Program-made: the position numbers and the translations under genes
DNA from: Mesobacillus foraminis
Lineage (GTDB): Bacteria > Bacillota > Bacilli > Bacillales > Cytobacillaceae
Length of the DNA: 64,000 nt
Assembly: GCF_004340465.1 (NCBI RefSeq)
Contig: NZ_SLVV01000011.1
Span: forward strand, 124,001 to 188,000
Direction of reading: 5' to 3'
The notes under the pieces: model-generated
What the model saw: the letters and a program-made list of their open reading frames with translations, nothing else
The model's database searches: none
What the model was told of the DNA's origin: nothing
Shown: piece after piece, positions 46,237 through 53,204 of the stretch
Layout of the letters: each line of letters starts with the position of its first letter
Position numbering within the stretch: the stretch's first letter is position 1

Positions 46237-46622
46237 AGGATTTTTACCAGCTTGAGGATACGCCGCATCTATGGATATCCGCCTACCGGGGAGCAGAGTT
46301 ACCAGCAGGGATAGTTGAATGGGAAAAGAAAGATGTGGTGGTACTCGAAGGCATGGAGCTTTGGCTGAAAAGCATGGCAGGCACATCCCTTGATGTCCGG
46401 GAGCAGTGGCAAACCTTTCTTCAGGCTTGGAAAAGCTGGGAACGGGGAGCGGAAGGAAGGATGCTCATCCTGATTGGATCCGATATCACGAAAGGAATTG
46501 TGCCGATCGATGCAGAAGAACGTAAATGGCGGGATGCGGCAGGCTGGGCTTTCCAGGATACAGCTGCGGCCGCCGACCAGGTGGATTTGGTCTGGTATGG
46601 AATTCGCCAAAAACTAAAATGA
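46188..46622 (+). CDS. Short CobU-like P-loop protein
   Basis: 144-residue protein that begins with a CobU-type P-loop (FVTGGAFNGKSNW) and an ISAYRG stretch, like a shortened CobU. The middle has VVVLEGMELWLK, in the position of the CobU Walker B-like strand, and the last part is WRDAAGWAFQDTAAAADQVDLVWYG. The region that carries the guanylylated His in CobU is not evident. It starts at TTG behind AAGGAGGGGAGAG and overlaps cobC. A kinase-only corrinoid role is possible; function not established. Confidence 0.7.
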   Translation: MHFVTGGAFNGKSNWVKDFYQLEDTPHLWISAYRGAELPAGIVEWEKKDVVVLEGMELWLKSMAGTSLDVREQWQTFLQAWKSWERGAEGRMLILIGSDITKGIVPIDAEERKWRDAAGWAFQDTAAAADQVDLVWYGIRQKLK

Positions 46623-46638
46623 AAAGGGGAATAAGAAA

Positions 46639-47223
46639 ATGAGATTGTATACACGTACGGGCGACAAAGGAAAAACGAGCATCATTGGCGGCAGGGTGGA
46701 AAAGGATGATATTCGGGTAGAGGCTTACGGTACCGTGGATGAAGCTAATTGTTTCGTCGGTCAGGCAGTGACCCAGCTGGATCCTGCGATTTTCCAGGAC
46801 ATTCTTGGCGATCTTGAAAAAATCCAGCATGAGCTCTTTGACTGCGGAGGCGATCTGGCCACTGTTAATAATAAACGGGAATTAAAGCTGATGCCTGACA
46901 CGGTAGAGTATCTGGAAAAGAAGATTGATGAATTAATTGAGGAAGCGCCTGAGCTTGAACGGTTTATCCTGCCTGGCGGTGCACCCGCGGCTGCATCCAT
47001 CCACCTTGCCAGGACGGTGACCAGGAGAGCTGAAAGACTGGTTGTCTCCCTGATAAAAGTAGATCCGAATGTTTCAGAGACAGCCCTTCAATATTTAAAC
47101 AGGCTATCCGATTACTTTTTTGCCCTGGCAAGAGTGATTAACTTCCGGCTGAACCACAAAGATGTGGAGTATGTCCGAAGTGCAAAGGTATTCCGCGATG
47201 GGAAGCGCAAGGAGGAAAAGTAA
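46639..47223 (+). CDS. yvqK: PduO-type ATP:cob(I)alamin adenosyltransferase (YvqK-like)
   Basis: 194-residue adenosyltransferase that attaches the 5'-deoxyadenosyl group to cob(I)alamin, with MRLYTRTGDKGKTSIIGG at the N-terminus (ATP-binding) and the FILPGGAPAAASIHLARTVTRRAER signature (positions about 112-137). These are diagnostic for the PduO family; B. subtilis YvqK is the homologue. GGGGA precedes the ATG. Makes corrinoids suitable for CobU/CobS and riboswitch sensing. Confidence 0.94.
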   Translation: MRLYTRTGDKGKTSIIGGRVEKDDIRVEAYGTVDEANCFVGQAVTQLDPAIFQDILGDLEKIQHELFDCGGDLATVNNKRELKLMPDTVEYLEKKIDELIEEAPELERFILPGGAPAAASIHLARTVTRRAERLVVSLIKVDPNVSETALQYLNRLSDYFFALARVINFRLNHKDVEYVRSAKVFRDGKRKEEK

Positions 47224-47224
47224 C

Positions 47225-47719
47225 ATGCGAAGTCAGAGGCTGGCCTGGCTGGCCATGTTCGTGGCAATGACAGTCGTTGGGGCGGCTATAAAAATCCCGG
47301 CGGTCATCGGGAGTATCGCGCTGGATTCCTTTCCGGCTTTGCTGGCTGCGGCCCTGCTTGGAGGGCCCGCGGGAGCAGCAGTCGGCGGCGCGGGGCATTT
47401 GCTGTCCGCACTGATTGGCGGGATGCCGCTCGGGCCGCTTCATGTTTTAATTGCTTTCGAGATGGCTTTTCTCGCTTTTGCTTTCTCTCTTCTTTATAAA
47501 AGCGGCAAAAGGTGGCAGGCAGCCCTCCTCTTTATATTGGGCAATTCGTTTGCCGCGCCGCTGCCTTTTTTATTTTTACTCAATAAAGCCTTTTACCTCT
47601 CTCTGGTTCCGTCCCTGTTGATTGGTTCTATTTTCAATGCGGTGATTGCCGTTCTTGTCATTCCAAGGCTGTCCGGGATCGCTGAACAGCTGGCAAACAG
47701 GGGGAGGACGAGCCAATGA
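47225..47719 (+). CDS. cblT: ECF transporter S component, CblT-like (alpha-ribazole uptake)
   Basis: 164-residue membrane protein with about five or six helices, the AAIKIPAVIGSIALDSFPALLAA motif (split across residues 19-42) and a Gly/Ala-rich AALLGGPAGAAVGGAGHLL, typical of ECF substrate-binding S components. It lies directly before an AIR-synthase-like kinase gene, the same pairing as cblT-cblS of Listeria and Geobacillus, where CblT imports alpha-ribazole. AGGAGG fits the ATG at 47225. Substrate is assigned by context; the ECF energising module is elsewhere. Confidence 0.75.
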   Translation: MRSQRLAWLAMFVAMTVVGAAIKIPAVIGSIALDSFPALLAAALLGGPAGAAVGGAGHLLSALIGGMPLGPLHVLIAFEMAFLAFAFSLLYKSGKRWQAALLFILGNSFAAPLPFLFLLNKAFYLSLVPSLLIGSIFNAVIAVLVIPRLSGIAEQLANRGRTSQ

Positions 47720-48438
47720 GGGACGTGCTCCAGATTCCTTTTTCTGAAGAAGAAATGATTGTTATTGCGAGCGACAATAGCGGCGGTGTCGGGCAGAAGG
47801 ATGCGGACGCAGTCTCAGTCCCATATGAGGTGGTGAGCTACTATTCGTTTCGGACCGCCGTGATGGAGTGCATCGCAGCGGGTGCGAATCCATTTGCTGC
47901 AATCCTTCAGAATTTCTGCGGGGAGAATGCCTGGGAAGCCCTAAAGGCAGGGATCAAAAAAGGTCTTACGGAGTTAAAAATAGAGGATATTGAAATAACG
48001 GGAAGTACCGAGAGTAATTTTGCGCTGCTCCAGTCTGCCGCCGGGATCACAGTGTTAGGCAGGAAGCGGAAGCAAGAGGGGGGCTGGGGGCTTGCGTATA
48101 CGAGTCAAACCGCAATTGGGATCATTGGCAGCCCTCTTGTCGGGAACGAAGTGGTTGAACAGGAAACCGAAGTGGCCCCGTTAGCTTTATTTTATAAAAT
48201 CGCCACGATGGACAGGGTCGTAACCTTGCCTGTCGGTTCAAAAGGAATCCTTCATGAACTGAACCAGCTGTTTGAACATAGGTGCTTCCAGGGAAAACAG
48301 GTACATACTGACTTGGATCTCATGAAATCTTCCGGTCCCTCGACCTGCTTTATTGTCGCGTACCCGCGGGAAAAGGCATCGGAAGTAAAATCGGCAGCGG
48401 GCCGTTATTTTCATGAAGTAAACATCGATTTGGAGTGA
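47716..48438 (+). CDS. cblS: Alpha-ribazole kinase CblS-like (PurM/AIR-synthase fold)
   Basis: 240-residue protein related to AIR synthase/ThiL ATP-binding enzymes. It has ASDNSGGVGQKDADAV near residue 18 (metal and ATP site), and YSFRTAVMECIAAGANPFAAI, typical of the PurM N-terminal domain. CblS phosphorylates alpha-ribazole to alpha-ribazole phosphate for CobS, bypassing CobT. It overlaps cblT by ATGA and the next phosphatase by GTGA, so the genes are coupled. Assigned from fold and gene pairing. Confidence 0.78.
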   Translation: MRDVLQIPFSEEEMIVIASDNSGGVGQKDADAVSVPYEVVSYYSFRTAVMECIAAGANPFAAILQNFCGENAWEALKAGIKKGLTELKIEDIEITGSTESNFALLQSAAGITVLGRKRKQEGGWGLAYTSQTAIGIIGSPLVGNEVVEQETEVAPLALFYKIATMDRVVTLPVGSKGILHELNQLFEHRCFQGKQVHTDLDLMKSSGPSTCFIVAYPREKASEVKSAAGRYFHEVNIDLE

Positions 48439-49058
48439 AGCGTTTGCTTACCTTGTACGTTGCCAGACATGGGGAAACAGAATGGAATGCAGAGAAGAGG
48501 ATGCAGGGCCGCCTTGATTCAAAGCTGACAGAGAAGGGAAAGAGGGATGCCATGCTGCTTGGGGAAAGGCTGAAGGGCACCCGGTTTGAGCAAATCATCT
48601 CTTCTCCCAGCGGGCGGGCATTAGAGACCGTCGAACTCGTGCGGGGAGGGAGAAGCATTCCCGTGACAACCGATGAAAGGCTGTTTGAAATTCATCTGGG
48701 TTCCTGGCAGGGGAAAACGGATGCAGAAATAAAGGGATTGTATCCTGCCCAGTTCCACTCTTACTGGAATCTCCCCGAGCTTTATGAAAACCAGGGGGGC
48801 GAAAGCTTTCATGAGGTGAAACAAAGGATTTCTGAATTCATTGGGGATCTTGAGAAGAGAGTTCCTTCAGGGAATGTTCTTGTGATTACACATGGTGTGG
48901 TCATCAAAGCATTGTACCTCATTTGCCGGAATTCCCGGATTAATGAAATCTGGAATCCCCCGTTTATCCATGGAACCAGTTTAACGGTTGTCAATGTGGC
49001 GGAAGGAAGAAGGGAACTGCTGCTTGAGGGGTGTGTCGAGCACTGCAGGCATCCGTAG
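48435..49058 (+). CDS. Second histidine phosphatase of the cobalamin locus
   Basis: 207-residue phosphoglycerate-mutase-like histidine phosphatase: VARHGETEWN with acceptor His at about residue 10, SSPSGRALETVE, EIHLGSWQGKTDAEI and VITHGVVIKALY. It is a distant paralogue of the CobC protein encoded 2.8 kb upstream. As last gene of the unit, translationally coupled to cblS, it probably acts on alpha-ribazole phosphate or the cobalamin phosphate product, but a general PhoE-like role is possible. Start GTG. Confidence 0.82.
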   Translation: MKRLLTLYVARHGETEWNAEKRMQGRLDSKLTEKGKRDAMLLGERLKGTRFEQIISSPSGRALETVELVRGGRSIPVTTDERLFEIHLGSWQGKTDAEIKGLYPAQFHSYWNLPELYENQGGESFHEVKQRISEFIGDLEKRVPSGNVLVITHGVVIKALYLICRNSRINEIWNPPFIHGTSLTVVNVAEGRRELLLEGCVEHCRHP

Positions 49059-49110
49059 CACAGCTGGGGCGGCCCTGCAAATGTGGCAGGTCGATTTCCC
49101 AGCAATCGAT

Positions 49111-49350
49111 ATGAGAAGACAGGGCTACTATGTGAGATTCATAGTGCCCTTTTTTGATGGAAGCCAAAGAAAATGGTCGTTCTGCCTGGGTGCTGGCTTT
49201 TTCAGCTTTGCGTGGGGGTGGACTGCTGCTGGATATGTCTTCACGATTATCGTAGCTCTTGCAGCGTTTATCGCAATCCTTGGCTTTTGTATTGGCTGTT
49301 TTCTATTATTTCAATGGAAACAATACACATACAGGCGGAGCCATCGTTAA
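49111..49350 (+). pseudogene. Truncated DUF4395-family membrane protein
   Basis: The last part of this frame reads GYVFTIIVALAAFIAILGF then CIGCFLLFQWKQYTYRR, the diagnostic C-terminus of DUF4395 proteins, which are normally about 150 residues. Only about 79 residues can be read from the ATG at 49111, which has no ribosome binding site. The N-terminal half of the family (a first pair of helices) is missing, cut off by the end of the cobalamin locus. It is most likely a fragment. Confidence 0.6.
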
Positions 49351-49382
49351 CTAAAGAAATATGAGCAGCAAAATCAGCAGTT

Positions 49383-49739
49383 TTAAAATCCTGCTGCTTT
49401 TTCTTGTCCGGAAGGCTGAACAGGCAGCAAGTGATGGAAGTAGCTTTTAAGAATGAGCCATCGCGCAGGGTAGGATCTGGTGAAATCCTCAAGAACGCAA
49501 GGACAATAATATACGAGACAATCAAGCGAAACACGCTGTTTTTTTAGATCATGGAGGAGTGCATGCAGGATTGTATAGTGAGAGTTAAGCTGGTGCTGAT
49601 TCAAAGTAACAATCTGAATCTTCTTGTCCCCGATAAAAGGCAGCAGTGCCTGTTCCTGCAGATGGAAGCTTTCCTCCCTGGATAAGCCATTCAAATGGAT
49701 TTTGTCATTGATAAAATAAATGCCATGCAAAGTCCACAC
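49383..49739 (-). CDS. Uncharacterised protein
   Basis: 118-residue soluble protein starting at GTG behind AGAGGAACGGGG. It begins MWTLHGIYFINDKIHLNGLS; the middle has VTLNQHQLNSHYTILHALLHDL, and VYYCPCVLEDF holds a CxC pair. His- and Leu-rich, mixed alpha/beta in appearance. The family is not recognised. It diverges from the signal peptidase gene. Confidence 0.55.
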   Translation of the reverse strand: MWTLHGIYFINDKIHLNGLSREESFHLQEQALLPFIGDKKIQIVTLNQHQLNSHYTILHALLHDLKKQRVSLDCLVYYCPCVLEDFTRSYPARWLILKSYFHHLLPVQPSGQEKAAGF

Positions 49740-49907
49740 CCCGTTCCTCTATTTGTTATCGTTATATCCAAATAGAGGGAGGGGAATACCTTTCCACAGC
49801 CAGTGAAGCGCCTTTTAAAAAAGTATTAACAATCCTATCAAAGTTTTAACCAAATATAGTGGTGTAATGCTGTACAATAAAAGAAAGGATACAAGGGAGG
49901 GCTGTCT

Positions 49908-50429
49908 GTGCAGGATAGTACAAGGAAAGAAGTCTATTCGTGGATCAAGTCATTTATATTTGCAATCATTCTCTCGTTTATCTGCCAGAAATTTTTATTT
50001 ACACCTGTAACGGTTCAGGGAGAATCCATGATGCCAACATTTGAAAATAACAACAAAGTCGTTGTCAGTAAAATAAGCGAGATTGAACGATTTGACATGA
50101 TTGTGTTTCACTCCCCCATCTCTGAAGATAATCATATCAAAAGGGTCATCGGTCTGCCTGGAGACAAGGTAGAGGTCAAAGACGATGTCTTATATATTAA
50201 TGGGGTAAAAAGAGAGGAGCCTTATTTAAAATCCAATAAAGAGCAGTACCAGATGACACTCACGCAGGATTTTGCCACCGAGGTACCTGACCACTCTTTG
50301 TTTGTGATGGGGGACAATCGCCTGAAAAGTGGAGATAGCCGGTATTATGGATTTATTTCCTATGATGCTGTTATAGGAGAGGTTAAATTTCGGTATTATC
50401 CTTTTCGGGAAATAGGAATACCAAGATAA
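49908..50429 (+). CDS. lepB: Type I signal peptidase (SipS-like)
   Basis: 173-residue membrane-anchored serine peptidase that removes signal peptides. One N-terminal anchor helix (about residues 14-32) precedes the catalytic Ser40 in VQGESMMPTF and the general-base Lys78 in HIKRVIGLPGD. VMGDNRLKSGDSRYYGF (box E) follows. The size and single anchor are typical of Bacillus Sip enzymes. GTG start behind AAGGGAGG. It ends at a strong bidirectional terminator shared with the exporter gene. Confidence 0.93.
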   Translation: MQDSTRKEVYSWIKSFIFAIILSFICQKFLFTPVTVQGESMMPTFENNNKVVVSKISEIERFDMIVFHSPISEDNHIKRVIGLPGDKVEVKDDVLYINGVKREEPYLKSNKEQYQMTLTQDFATEVPDHSLFVMGDNRLKSGDSRYYGFISYDAVIGEVKFRYYPFREIGIPR

Positions 50430-50472
50430 ACAGGAAAAGTTATACTGCTTAATGTATAACTTTTCCTGTTTT
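50428..50472. terminator. Bidirectional terminator between the signal peptidase and SMR genes
   Basis: Perfect arms AACAGGAAAAGTTATAC and GTATAACTTTTCCTGTT with flanking A and T runs, between convergent genes. Confidence 0.88.
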
Positions 50473-50849
50473 TATTTAGGATCCCGGGAGATTTGGTATT
50501 GAGCTTCCTCGCTGTCCTGGGCATGGGCGCCGCTCGGGCCAAAGAAATTCAGGACGACAACTCCGGCTACAATGAGCAGGATTCCGATTACACTGCCTGC
50601 TGTTATTTTTTCTTTCCAGATTAAGATGGAAATCACAACGGTTGCAACCGTGCCAATACCGGACCATAATGCGTAGGCAATGTTCAGGGGGATCGTTTTT
50701 AATGAAAGTGATAAAAAGAAAAAGGCAAAGACAAAGCTGATAATCACTCCAATGGTAGGAAAGACTTTGGTGAAACCGTCAGAAGCTTTCAATAAGGAAG
50801 TGCCAATTAATTCCCCCATGATGGATAAAAGCAGAAATACATAAGCCAT
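50472..50849 (-). CDS. Small multidrug resistance (SMR) family exporter
   Basis: 125-residue protein with four membrane helices, the conserved membrane Glu at residue 13 (MGELIGTSLLKASDGF), and the PLNIAYALWSGIGTV loop of SMR proteins. It would export cationic amphiphiles by proton antiport, usually as a dimer. The polar C-terminal tail (GAHAQDSEEAQYQIS) is longer than in typical SMR proteins of about 105-110 residues. It stands alone, not as an EbrA/EbrB-like pair. Divergent from the ECF sigma gene. Confidence 0.9.
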   Translation of the reverse strand: MAYVFLLLSIMGELIGTSLLKASDGFTKVFPTIGVIISFVFAFFFLSLSLKTIPLNIAYALWSGIGTVATVVISILIWKEKITAGSVIGILLIVAGVVVLNFFGPSGAHAQDSEEAQYQISRDPK

Positions 50850-50950
50850 GTTAAAAACCTCCGCGTGTTGTCTATCTGTTCCCTAATTATAAAGTATGCC
50901 GATAATGGCTGCTAATTTTTGACCCTTTGAACAGGGGGCAGCGACAGTAA

Positions 50951-50979
50951 TTTTCATTTTTTTATATAAAAAATGAAAA
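50951..50979. promoter_or_regulatory. 12-bp inverted repeat overlapping the ECF promoter
   Basis: TTTTCATTTTTT (50951-50962) and its complement (50968-50979) with a five-base centre. The right arm overlaps the GAAAACC -35-like element of the sigma gene promoter. It is a candidate operator, for example for the PadR-like protein of the same operon. Confidence 0.55.
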
Positions 50980-51003
50980 CCTGCGGAAGGTGAGGCTCGT
51001 CTA
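50974..51003 (+). promoter_or_regulatory. Candidate autoregulated ECF-type promoter
   Basis: TGAAAACC (50974-50981), 16 bases, then CGTCTA (50998-51003). This follows the TGAAAC-N16-CGTC pattern of Bacillus ECF sigma factor promoters and lies just upstream of an ECF sigma gene. Confidence 0.6.
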
Positions 51004-51021
51004 AGAAAAGGGGGTGCCAGG

Positions 51022-51555
51022 ATGGAGGAATTTTTTACCGAAGTGATAGAAACGGATGACAAAGATCTATTAATTGGCGAGATTATGCATCGACACGGAC
51101 AGGAAATTTTACAGCTCGTTTATTCCTATGTAAAGAATAGGAGTATTGCTGAGGATTTGACCCAGGACATATTCGTCAAGTGTTATAAATCTCTTCATAC
51201 ATACAGCGGGAAAGCCCGGATCAGAACGTGGCTGTGGCGGATTGCGATTAACCACTGCAAGGATTACTTAAAAAGCTGGTATGCCAGGAATGTCATTCTT
51301 ACAGAGAAAGAAACGGAACCAGCTTATCATCAAGACAAGACGGTTGAACAAACAGTCATCCAAAAAGGCGAGGATCAGGAATTGGCAGAAGCCGTAATGG
51401 AACTGCCGATAAAATATCGGGAAGTCATCTACCTGTTTTATTTTGAAGAGCTTTCCATAAAAGAGATTTCTGAAGTAACAGACATTAAAGAGAATACACT
51501 GAAGACAAGATTAAGGCGGGCGAAAGACCTTTTGAAAGAACGATTGGAGGGTTAA
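51022..51555 (+). CDS. ECF-type RNA polymerase sigma factor
   Basis: 177-residue sigma-70 family, group 4 protein. Region 2 spans about 25-95 (YVKNRSIAEDLTQDIFVKCY, then RTWLWRIAINHCKDYLKSW). Region 4 spans about 120-175 (LPIKYREVIYLFYFEELSIKEI with the helix-turn-helix ending TLKTRLRRAK). There is no region 1 or 3. AAAGGGGG precedes the ATG. Two bases after its stop starts a PadR-like gene with an anti-sigma-like N-terminus, in place of the usual membrane anti-sigma factor. The regulon and signal are unknown. Confidence 0.92.
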   Translation: MEEFFTEVIETDDKDLLIGEIMHRHGQEILQLVYSYVKNRSIAEDLTQDIFVKCYKSLHTYSGKARIRTWLWRIAINHCKDYLKSWYARNVILTEKETEPAYHQDKTVEQTVIQKGEDQELAEAVMELPIKYREVIYLFYFEELSIKEISEVTDIKENTLKTRLRRAKDLLKERLEG

Positions 51556-51557
51556 AA

Positions 51558-51965
51558 GTGGAAGAACGTTTAAAGAAGCTTCGTAAATCAATGAAGGAAA
51601 CGACATTCCGGAACGTGAACTTCACGGAAGACCAGCAGGAGTCCATTCGCAAGGCGATCAGTAAAAGCGGGGAAAGTGACGAAATGATCTATTCTGCCAT
51701 CCTGCAGCTGACAACGATTGAAAAAACGGGTTATGACCTGGCAAAAGTAATACTGGCCCGCGGCATCAAAAGGTTTGAAGACAACGAGGGACTGTTGTAC
51801 ACCCTTCTTCACGGAATGGAACAAAAAGGATATTTACACATCCGATGGGACGAAGAAGGAGCCAAATATTACCGGATAAGTGACAAAGGCAGAAAAGTTC
51901 TGGCCAGGTCCGAAGGGAAAGCGACGAAGAAGAAGCTGGCGTTTTCTGAATTGCTGGAAGGGTGA
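51558..51965 (+). CDS. PadR-like winged-helix protein with an anti-sigma-like N-terminus
   Basis: 135-residue soluble protein. The first 35 residues (ERLKKLRKSMKETTF, then NFTEDQQESIRKAI) resemble the cytosolic N-terminus of Bacillus ECF anti-sigma factors. Residues about 42-125 look like a PadR winged helix: ILQLTTIEKTGYDLAKVI, then NEGLLYTLLHGMEQKGYL and YYRISDKGRKVLA. There is no membrane segment. GTG start behind GGAGGG, coupled to the sigma gene. It may bind the sigma factor, DNA, or both; the combination is unusual and the function is inferred. Confidence 0.75.
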   Translation: MEERLKKLRKSMKETTFRNVNFTEDQQESIRKAISKSGESDEMIYSAILQLTTIEKTGYDLAKVILARGIKRFEDNEGLLYTLLHGMEQKGYLHIRWDEEGAKYYRISDKGRKVLARSEGKATKKKLAFSELLEG

Positions 51966-52008
51966 CGGAATATTCCTCAAGGGAGGAGCTCCATTTCCGC
52001 AGGAGGAT

Positions 52009-53165
52009 GCCGCTGAGTTTTTATAGTTCGAAGTTTTTTCTAAAATCCTGATTTGAGATCCGAATCGGGATTTTTTTGATTCAAAGCGGACTTTTATTGC
52101 CCAATTTAAGGAATTTATTTTCCGAAGCTTTTGCCGCTGGGTTTTATTTTCTAAAGCAAAGCTCATATTTTTCAATATCCTGATTAATGATCCAAATTGG
52201 ATTTTTATTTTCCAAAAGGTCGCTTTTATTGCCCAATTTAAGGAATTTATTTTCCGAAGCTTTTGCCGCTGGGTTTTATTTTCTAAAGCAAGGCTCATAT
52301 TTTTCAAAATCCTGATTAATGATCCAAATTGGGATTTTTATTTTTCAAAAGGTCGCATTTATTGTTCAAGCCAGGCTATTTATTTTTCGAGGGCCCTGCC
52401 ACAGCGTGCCCCCGGGTTTTTATTATCCAACGCCAGGCTAATATTTTTCAAAATCCTGATTAATGATCCAAATTGGGATTTTTATTTTCCAAAAGGACGC
52501 TTTTATTGTTCAAGCCAGGCTATTTATTTTTCGCGGGCCCTGCCACAGCGTGCCCCCGGGTTTTTATTATCCAACGCCAGGCTAATATTTTTCAAAATCC
52601 TGATTTATGATCCAAAATGGACTTTTTATTTTTCAAAAGGTCGCTTTTATTGTTCAAGTCAGGCTATTTATTTTTCGAGGGCCCTGCCACAGCGTGCCCC
52701 CGGGTTTTTATTATCCAACGCCAGGCTAATATTTTTCAAAATCCTGATTTATGATCCAAAATGGGGTTTTTATTTTTCAAAAGTCACTATTATTGTTCAA
52801 GCCAGGCCGTTTATCTTTCAAAGTCCAAGTCTCAGCGTGCATCAGGGTTTTTATTTTTCAAAGCAAAGCTCTTATTTTTCAAAATCCTGATTTATGATCC
52901 AAATTGGGATTTTTATTTTTCAAAAGGTCGCTTTTATTGTTCAAGCAAGACTATTTATTTTTCAAAGTCCATGTCTTAGGGTGCCCCCGGGTCTTTATTT
53001 TCCAAAGCAAGGCTCTTATTTTTCAAAATCCCGATTTATGATCCAAATTAGGATTTTTATTTTCCAAAAGGTCGCTTTTATTGTTCAAGCCAGGTCGTTT
53101 CTCTTTCAAAGTCCATGTCTCAGCGTGCATCAGGGTTTTTACTTTTCAAAGCTTCTGCCGCCGGA
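52009..53165. repeat. Nested tandem repeat array (144-bp and 132-bp units of about 21-bp subunits)
   Basis: About eight higher-order units in 1.15 kb. The marker AAAATCCTGAT and its variants recur near 52042, 52173, 52305, 52449, 52593, 52737, 52881 and 53025, so the first units are about 131-132 bp and the rest 144 bp. Each 144-bp unit is built from AT-rich subunits ending in TTCAA or TCCAA at steps of 21, 21, 40, 21, 20 and 21 bp. Early units contain GCCGCTGGG and CCCAATTTAAGG; later ones contain CACAGCGTGCCCCCGGG. Frames that stay open on either strand are by-products of the periodicity; other copies contain stops. Confidence 0.88.
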
Positions 53166-53167
53166 AA

Positions 53168-53199
53168 TACCCCGGCAGCCATACAGCTCTGCCGGGGCA
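53168..53199 (-). terminator. Hairpin after the C39-like gene
   Basis: CCCCGGCAG / CTGCCGGGG perfect stem just downstream of the minus-strand stop. A T run is weak, so termination is probable but not certain. Confidence 0.5.
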
Positions 53200-53204
53200 T
53201 TGAT

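Noticed and set aside
52009-53165. Repeat array as a CRISPR array
   Set aside because: Repeated units are 132-144 bp and the intervening sequence is itself repetitive rather than unique spacers. There are no cas genes in the window.
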